From positions 1,178,001 through 1,242,000 of the forward strand of contig JAITYX010000034.1 in NCBI GenBank assembly GCA_021018815.1: a stretch of DNA of 64,000 nt, read 5' to 3'. A program made the translations under genes and the position numbers. The notes beneath the pieces are model-generated. The model did no database searches. It worked only from the letters and a program-made list of their open reading frames with translations, and was not told the origin of the DNA. Positions 59,366 through 64,000 of this stretch are shown in pieces (within the stretch, counting starts at the first letter, position 1; every line of letters starts with the position of its first letter). Source of the DNA: Talinum fruticosum (lineage: Eukaryota > Streptophyta > Magnoliopsida > Caryophyllales > Talinaceae).

Positions 59366-60930
59366 TGAAGACTAAGACAATGCTCAATACTTTTCCGAGT
59401 TATGTAAAAGGAATCAGGTATAACAATCCCATGCATATAGAGTTTTGATTCCAAGGCATTCTCGGTATCGCGAAACTTCTTTGAGTAAAATAGTATCTTC
59501 TTTGAATAATACGGTTTTCACTTATTGCATTTATTGCGTTTCAGTAGCGACTCGAAAAGCTGGTTCTTAATTTCGAGTTCACCTTCACTCAGATTTATCG
59601 CGTTTTGAATATACTAGTATTACGTCTCGGAATCGACTTGTGGTTATACGTTCTATTTTGTTATAGTCGGTATTCTTAGTTTATTTCATGCTTAGTCTAT
59701 ATCAAGTTATCTTACTCGATATTCTTTATGGAACTTACTCTATTGCTTAGACTAAGTCGGATGGAATTCGAGTATCATGGATATTGGACTCGGAAAATTC
59801 CATTTCGTTTCGACTCGGATAATCGGTTGCTTAATTATTATAATTATTTTATTATCTGTGTCTAATCTTGGGCCAAAGTATTCTATATTTTGAGAACCAA
59901 AATTAATTTACTTTTGTAGGTTATTCATTCGAGGATACACCTTTTTCAAACCACAAAAGTAGCCGAGCTCGAACGTCAAATCACCAGCGAGACATGGCTC
60001 TTCACCTTCCCTGCTCCAGTCCCGGAAGATTGTGTCGGAAGATGTACTGTTTCCATATCCGAAAAGCTGAACGCTAAGCTTAACGGTGGTTTCCACCTCA
60101 TTTTTCAAGACACTACCGATGGTTTTGGGACTTCCAAGAGAGTTAAACCGTTGTCCAACGTTCATATTTCAACGGATACTTTCCGAGTGACTCGAAAGCC
60201 TCTATCAACGGTCACGAGAAGACTCTTGGTCAGCGAGATGAAGATAACGACTACTCTGTGCAGTTATCTATACATAGAAGCCACTTCATAAGACTTGAAG
60301 ATTGCCGAATCTACTTGTTAATACACATACATGAGAAAAGTCATTGTATTTAGTTTCAATCTTCTACTTACAACTCCCACTCTGTAATTCATTACTTTAC
60401 GAGTTGTAAGGTCTTGTACTCGATTACAAACTCTTTCTTACATTCTTTGTAAGGTCCTTTGACTAAGCTGTAAGGGCTAACTCGGCTTAGTTGTCCCTAG
60501 CTGTAGAGGTTATCTCATCTAGGAAGTACTAGATCGAGATAAAGGAATTTCTAAGTCTAGGAAAACTTGTATAGAGTTGTCTAAGGGAGCAACTCGGGTT
60601 CGGTCAGTTCACGGTATTTTGTGGACTCAAAATAGTGGATTTGACTTCGTGTCCGGATTGACACGGGCCGTGGTTTTCTGCCCCGGGAGGGTTTCCACGT
60701 AAAATCTAAGTGTTATCTCTCCGAGTTCATTCTAGACTCAGACAGCCTTACTTGCTCTTGTTCTTTCCGATTCATTGCTTTCGAGTCCAATCTTTTCGAC
60801 CCGGTTAATAGACTCGGAATTTATCTTCCTTTCTACTTACGTGCAAAAGAGTGTGATTTCGCAAAAATTTCCTATCACCCTATTCACCCCCTTCTAGGGT
60901 GACTCGAGACTCTCCCCGAGCAAACCTTCA
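59366..60930 (+). repeat. 3' LTR of copia element 2
   Basis: TGAAGACTA...CCTTCA, 1565 bases. The TATA position reads tatctatacatag (60265-60277), one change from the 5' copy. Confidence 0.94.
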
Positions 60931-60994
60931 TATTATTTTATCCTTTTTCTAACCCAATGCATTTCATCAAAAATATATAGACAAAGAAAAAAAA

Positions 60995-61700
60995 TGTTGG
61001 ACTAAAAACAAGAGAGAGAAAAAATGAAACTAAGAGGGACGTGGGTCGGGTGGTTGAGAAAAGGATGCTTGCTTAGACTAGCTGAGGTGATCCTACTTCT
61101 TTGGTTGTTGAGCCTTCGGCCTGAGCTGGCTGAGTAGGCTGAGAAGAGGGAGGTGGAGGTGGTTTCTCAAAAGTACCAACCTCTTCTTCTTTGCGAAGTG
61201 TTAGGCTCGGTTCGTTGGTAGCCTAGACCTAGTAGTTCCTTTTTGCTAATAAAGATGGCAGGACTCGGAAAATTGTTTTGGAGGAGCTCAAGCTTGAAAT
61301 AAGCAAAAACTTGAGAGAGTGGTGCTTCAAGAAGAAGAGGGAGATTCTTCGTGTCTAGAGGGAGAAGAGTAATCTCCTCGATAGGGAAAGGAAAAAGATC
61401 GACATCATACCCTTCCATGATGTCATAGAAGACCTTGAGAACCTTATTGTTAAGGTTCTCTTTAGACAAATAGTATAAGAACACAGTTCTCATAAGAAAG
61501 AAACAAAGAATTTTGGGCTCGGACTTCAATTGAGTTATAGAAAGTTCTTTCATACTTTGGGTTTGACTGTGGCATATTTTGAATAGAATTCATTAGCAAT
61601 GTCGAGAAAATTTTTGAGTGTGGCACTCAAGGAATAGGCTTTTAATATTGAAAATCCTGTGAAGAAGAGTAAGAGTTATAACAATCTTCTTGCTCTGCAT
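60995..61700 (-). pseudogene. ORF3 remnant of the old copia derivative
   Basis: The minus-strand frame 61553-61167 reads SITQLKSEPKILCFF, FYDIMEGYDVDLFPFPIEE, PLLLEAPLSQVFAYFKLELL. These align with RLKSKPGF, DILEGYKVDLFP and PFGALFTLIFKQF of ORF3 in copia element 2. Upstream (61690-61560), LLHRIFNIKSLFL matches LLHRLFKVSSLFL. The clean frame is 128 codons, longer than any ORF3 piece that old would be expected to keep by chance, though not proof of selection. Nothing of gag or pol lies between it and the PBS. Confidence 0.7.
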
Positions 61701-61816
61701 GGTAGAAATAAGAATTGAATCTAAGGGAGAGAGATTTGGTAGAATTCTATGATCAGCTCCGGGTAGAGATAGTTACGTAAGCGAGAAGATCGGAAATTAG
61801 ATTTCCTGGAACCGAT
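61701..61816 (-). other. leader and degenerate PBS of the old copia derivative
   Basis: Minus strand next to the LTR (61816 downward) reads ATCGGTTCCAGG, 7 of 10 bases shared with TTGGTATCAG of the copia PBS. Short leader, no gene. Confidence 0.5.
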
Positions 61817-62866
61817 TGAAGGTCCAGAAAGTGAGAGTAAATCACCTTAGAGGAGGTGAATAAGGTGATGAAGGGAAAATGCATAAATTTGAAGTTTTTT
61901 GAGAATAAATGAACTTGGAAAATAAAATTATGTCTAGATTGACTCGGATAAAGATAAACAGAAAATTTTATATGGAAACCTTCATGGGGTAGAAAAAACG
62001 ATCACTCTAAGAACTTAGTCAAGTCCACTATTTGAATCCATAAATACAATGAATTAACTACCCGAATTGTTCCCCTGGACAATTCTAATACAAGTTTTCC
62101 CAGGCACGTAAATTATCTTATTTGCCCTAGTACTTCCAAACTGAGGTACCCTTCAATGTTTAGGACTACTCGAATTGAGTTAATCTTTAAAACCTAATCA
62201 AGGGATAAGCTAAGAAAAGTACTTGAGCAAACACTTGAGATTACAAGACTTTTCTTTACAAGATGTTACAACTCAGAAAGTTATGATTGAATGAACAAGA
62301 GTTGTATGGTAGAAGAAAGAATATGAGAGTTAAGTTCTTAATTCTAACAATCTTGTAAATCTTGAATCAAGGCTTCTATTTATAGGCAGCAATGACGAAA
62401 TTCGTTGTGCCTTGAGCTAAAGCTTTTGGGTCGGCTAGCCATTACAAGGGATAGTCCGAGTCCTTAGTAATAGAACCGTTGAAGATGTATTTGTTGAACA
62501 TAGGTTCTAGCCTCCAAAAACAGTCATACCAACTTGTTGTATTTGAAAAACAAAGGTAGAACCGATTTTTTTGTCTGTTGGCTTTGAATGGTAATAAAGC
62601 TGTTGTTTTTTCTTTGAGAAGAGATTATTCAAATTTAATAAACCTACAAAAACAAATTACAAATGATACTCAAAGTATAAAGATGTTTTGGTCCAAGGTT
62701 AGAAAAGGATTAGTCTAAATAAATCATTTAACAACCATAATTCCTTAAGCTATTAAAATGAAAATTTTCACTTCCAATGTTCAATATGTTCAAATTCCAT
62801 ATATGTCTAAACTCAAAGAATAAATATGAAGTAAATAAGTTCAAAGAGTTAATTAGACATATGTTA
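61817..62866 (-). repeat. 5' LTR of the old copia derivative, truncated
   Basis: Aligns with 26553-26612 plus 48281-49332. TATA box (CTATAAATAG, minus) at 62376-62385. Alignment stops at 'attagacatat' (62851-62862), leaving about 400 LTR bases missing. Confidence 0.82.
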
Positions 62867-62870
62867 AGCT

Positions 62871-64000
62871 TGTCGTATAGCAACAAATTAAACCACTACT
62901 TAGGCTTATAATAAACAATATAGTAAGGGCAAGTAGGGATCGAATCCACGAGGAAAGATACTGTAAAAAAATCAAACTTCCAATCTAATTAAACTAACTA
63001 TTCTAGTTATTTACCTTATAAAATTCAAACAAATCAACTTAACTACTAAATTTCTAATTTTAATTCTAAGAAAAACTTCTGAGATTATGCACTATTATTT
63101 TAATAATCTAAATTTAACAAAACTATCCTAATTAATTCTGGAAAAATCAAAACAGAAAATCAAATAAAAACTTAAACAGAAAATTAAAACGTAGAATAAT
63201 TCAGAATTAAATAACTAAAAATAACAGAAAATTATCTAATAATATAAATAAATATTCCAGACAGAATATAAAGCTTGTAATAACCCAGGAATGTTTTTTT
63301 TATAATTTTTCAGAATAATTAAAAAAGAAAACTAAAGCAGAAATTAAATAAATTCTAAAACAGAAAATTAAATAAATAATATTCTGCACTAAATTAATTA
63401 CGAAAATAAATACTAAAATTATCCAGAATAATAATACTAATTTTCTAAACCTATGAAAACCCTAAAAATATAAAAATAAAATATAAAATCGAATTTACGA
63501 AATTATCTAACTAAAAATCTGCAGTAATTAAATTCAAGAATTAAATCTGAAAAATTATCAAATTAATTCCAAAAATTCTAAAATTTAATCACAGCAAACT
63601 AGAACTCTATCTAAACCCTAAAAGAAAATAAAACACGAAAAATAACAAAAGAAACTATTTTTAAACTAATTTCTAACAAACTAACTCCAAAAATAATAAA
63701 AACTAACAGAAAATTAATTCTGAAAATTAAAATAAATAAAGACTCAAAATTAAATTAAAATAAAATTACTAAAACTAACCTAAAATACTGATCTTTAGGG
63801 GGTTTAATGAAATTGATAATAAAAGACTATAACTTTATAAGTAAAAATCAATAAACTCAAGAGAATAACTAAAAGCAAACAAATAATTATCAAAGATAAC
63901 AAATTTATAAAAACACTTAGTATAATCTATATCCACCATGCAAATTATTATTTATCATTAACAAACAAATTGATCTACCCATGAGCTAAACCGTAGAAGA
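62871..64000. repeat. AT-rich repeat of unknown family, possibly an LTR starting TGTCG
   Basis: Begins TGTCGTATAGC exactly where the copia LTR stops. It contains 'agggatcgaatccacgagg' at 62937-62955, a phrase I associate with dispersed plant repeats but cannot name. From 63000 on it is extremely AT-rich with no frame above 60 codons. It runs off the window. Confidence 0.35.

Larger units (their letters stand above)
50119..60930 (+). mobile_element. full-length Sirevirus-like copia element 2
   Basis: 10,812 bases with perfect TSD TATTA (50114-50118 and 60931-60935). Collinear with element 1 from LTR to LTR. The two LTRs (1566 and 1565 bases) look nearly identical, so insertion is recent. Inserted in the interior of the old copia derivative. 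Confidence 0.94.
26553..62866 (-). mobile_element. old non-autonomous copia derivative (ORF3-only), split by later insertions
   Basis: Minus-strand element whose pieces are the 3' LTR (26553-26612 plus 48281-49748), the PPT (49749-49761), the interior (49762-50118 plus 60936-61816, with an ORF3 remnant) and the 5' LTR (61817-62866, truncated). Removing the insertions leaves an interior of only about 1.25 kb with no gag, RT or integrase. LTR ends and PPT match those of the full-length copia elements in the window, so it is a deletion derivative of that family. The 5' LTR is cut at about 62866, so no TSD can be tested. Confidence 0.75.

Overview
This 64-kb window looks like pericentromeric or intercalary heterochromatin of a flowering plant, probably a eudicot. 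I see no host protein-coding gene, rRNA or tRNA. Almost everything I can name is an LTR retrotransposon, in places nested three layers deep. Boundaries rest on terminal TG..CA-type motifs, primer-binding sites (PBS), polypurine tracts (PPT) and target-site duplications (TSDs) read directly from the sequence. Domain calls rest on motifs in the broken reading frames. No database search was run.

Layout. (1) 1-11975: body of a decayed Ty3/gypsy element of the Tat type (+ strand: gag, protease, RT, RNase H plus a second RNase H, integrase). It is followed by two genes on the opposite strand, a DUF7745-like gene (8656->7162) and a plant-mobile-domain (PMD) gene (11750->9187). Each has a TATA box of its own. 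(2) 11976-22038: a minus-strand, gag-only gypsy element with LTRs of about 2 kb. Its upstream LTR has become a 3.6-kb palindrome joined to a fragment of another LTR. (3) 22039-26552: gene-free DNA with microsatellites, degenerate CCGGTT-rich repeats and small tandem duplications. (4) 26553-62866: one old minus-strand copia derivative that kept only the extra 3' ORF (ORF3), blown apart by later insertions. A gag-only gypsy element (26613-48280) sits in its 3' LTR. That gypsy element carries a full-length Sirevirus-like copia (31840-42694) in its body and two solo copia LTRs (43279-44891, 45245-46842) in its 5' LTR. A second full-length Sirevirus-like copia (50119-60930) sits in the interior of the old element. 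(5) 62871-64000: AT-rich repeat DNA of unknown identity.

The two full-length copia elements are the best preserved. Their LTR pairs look nearly identical and their TSDs are perfect (AGGGG, TATTA). Both encode gag-pol and, after a spacer with a TATA box, ORF3. Many of their apparent frameshifts and missense changes share one pattern: CAG read as CGAG or CGG, and CTG read as CTCG or CCG. These are CHG methylation contexts in plants, so I suspect a sequencing or consensus artefact rather than decay. The gag-only gypsy elements would depend on an autonomous partner; the Tat element at the left edge has a related gag.
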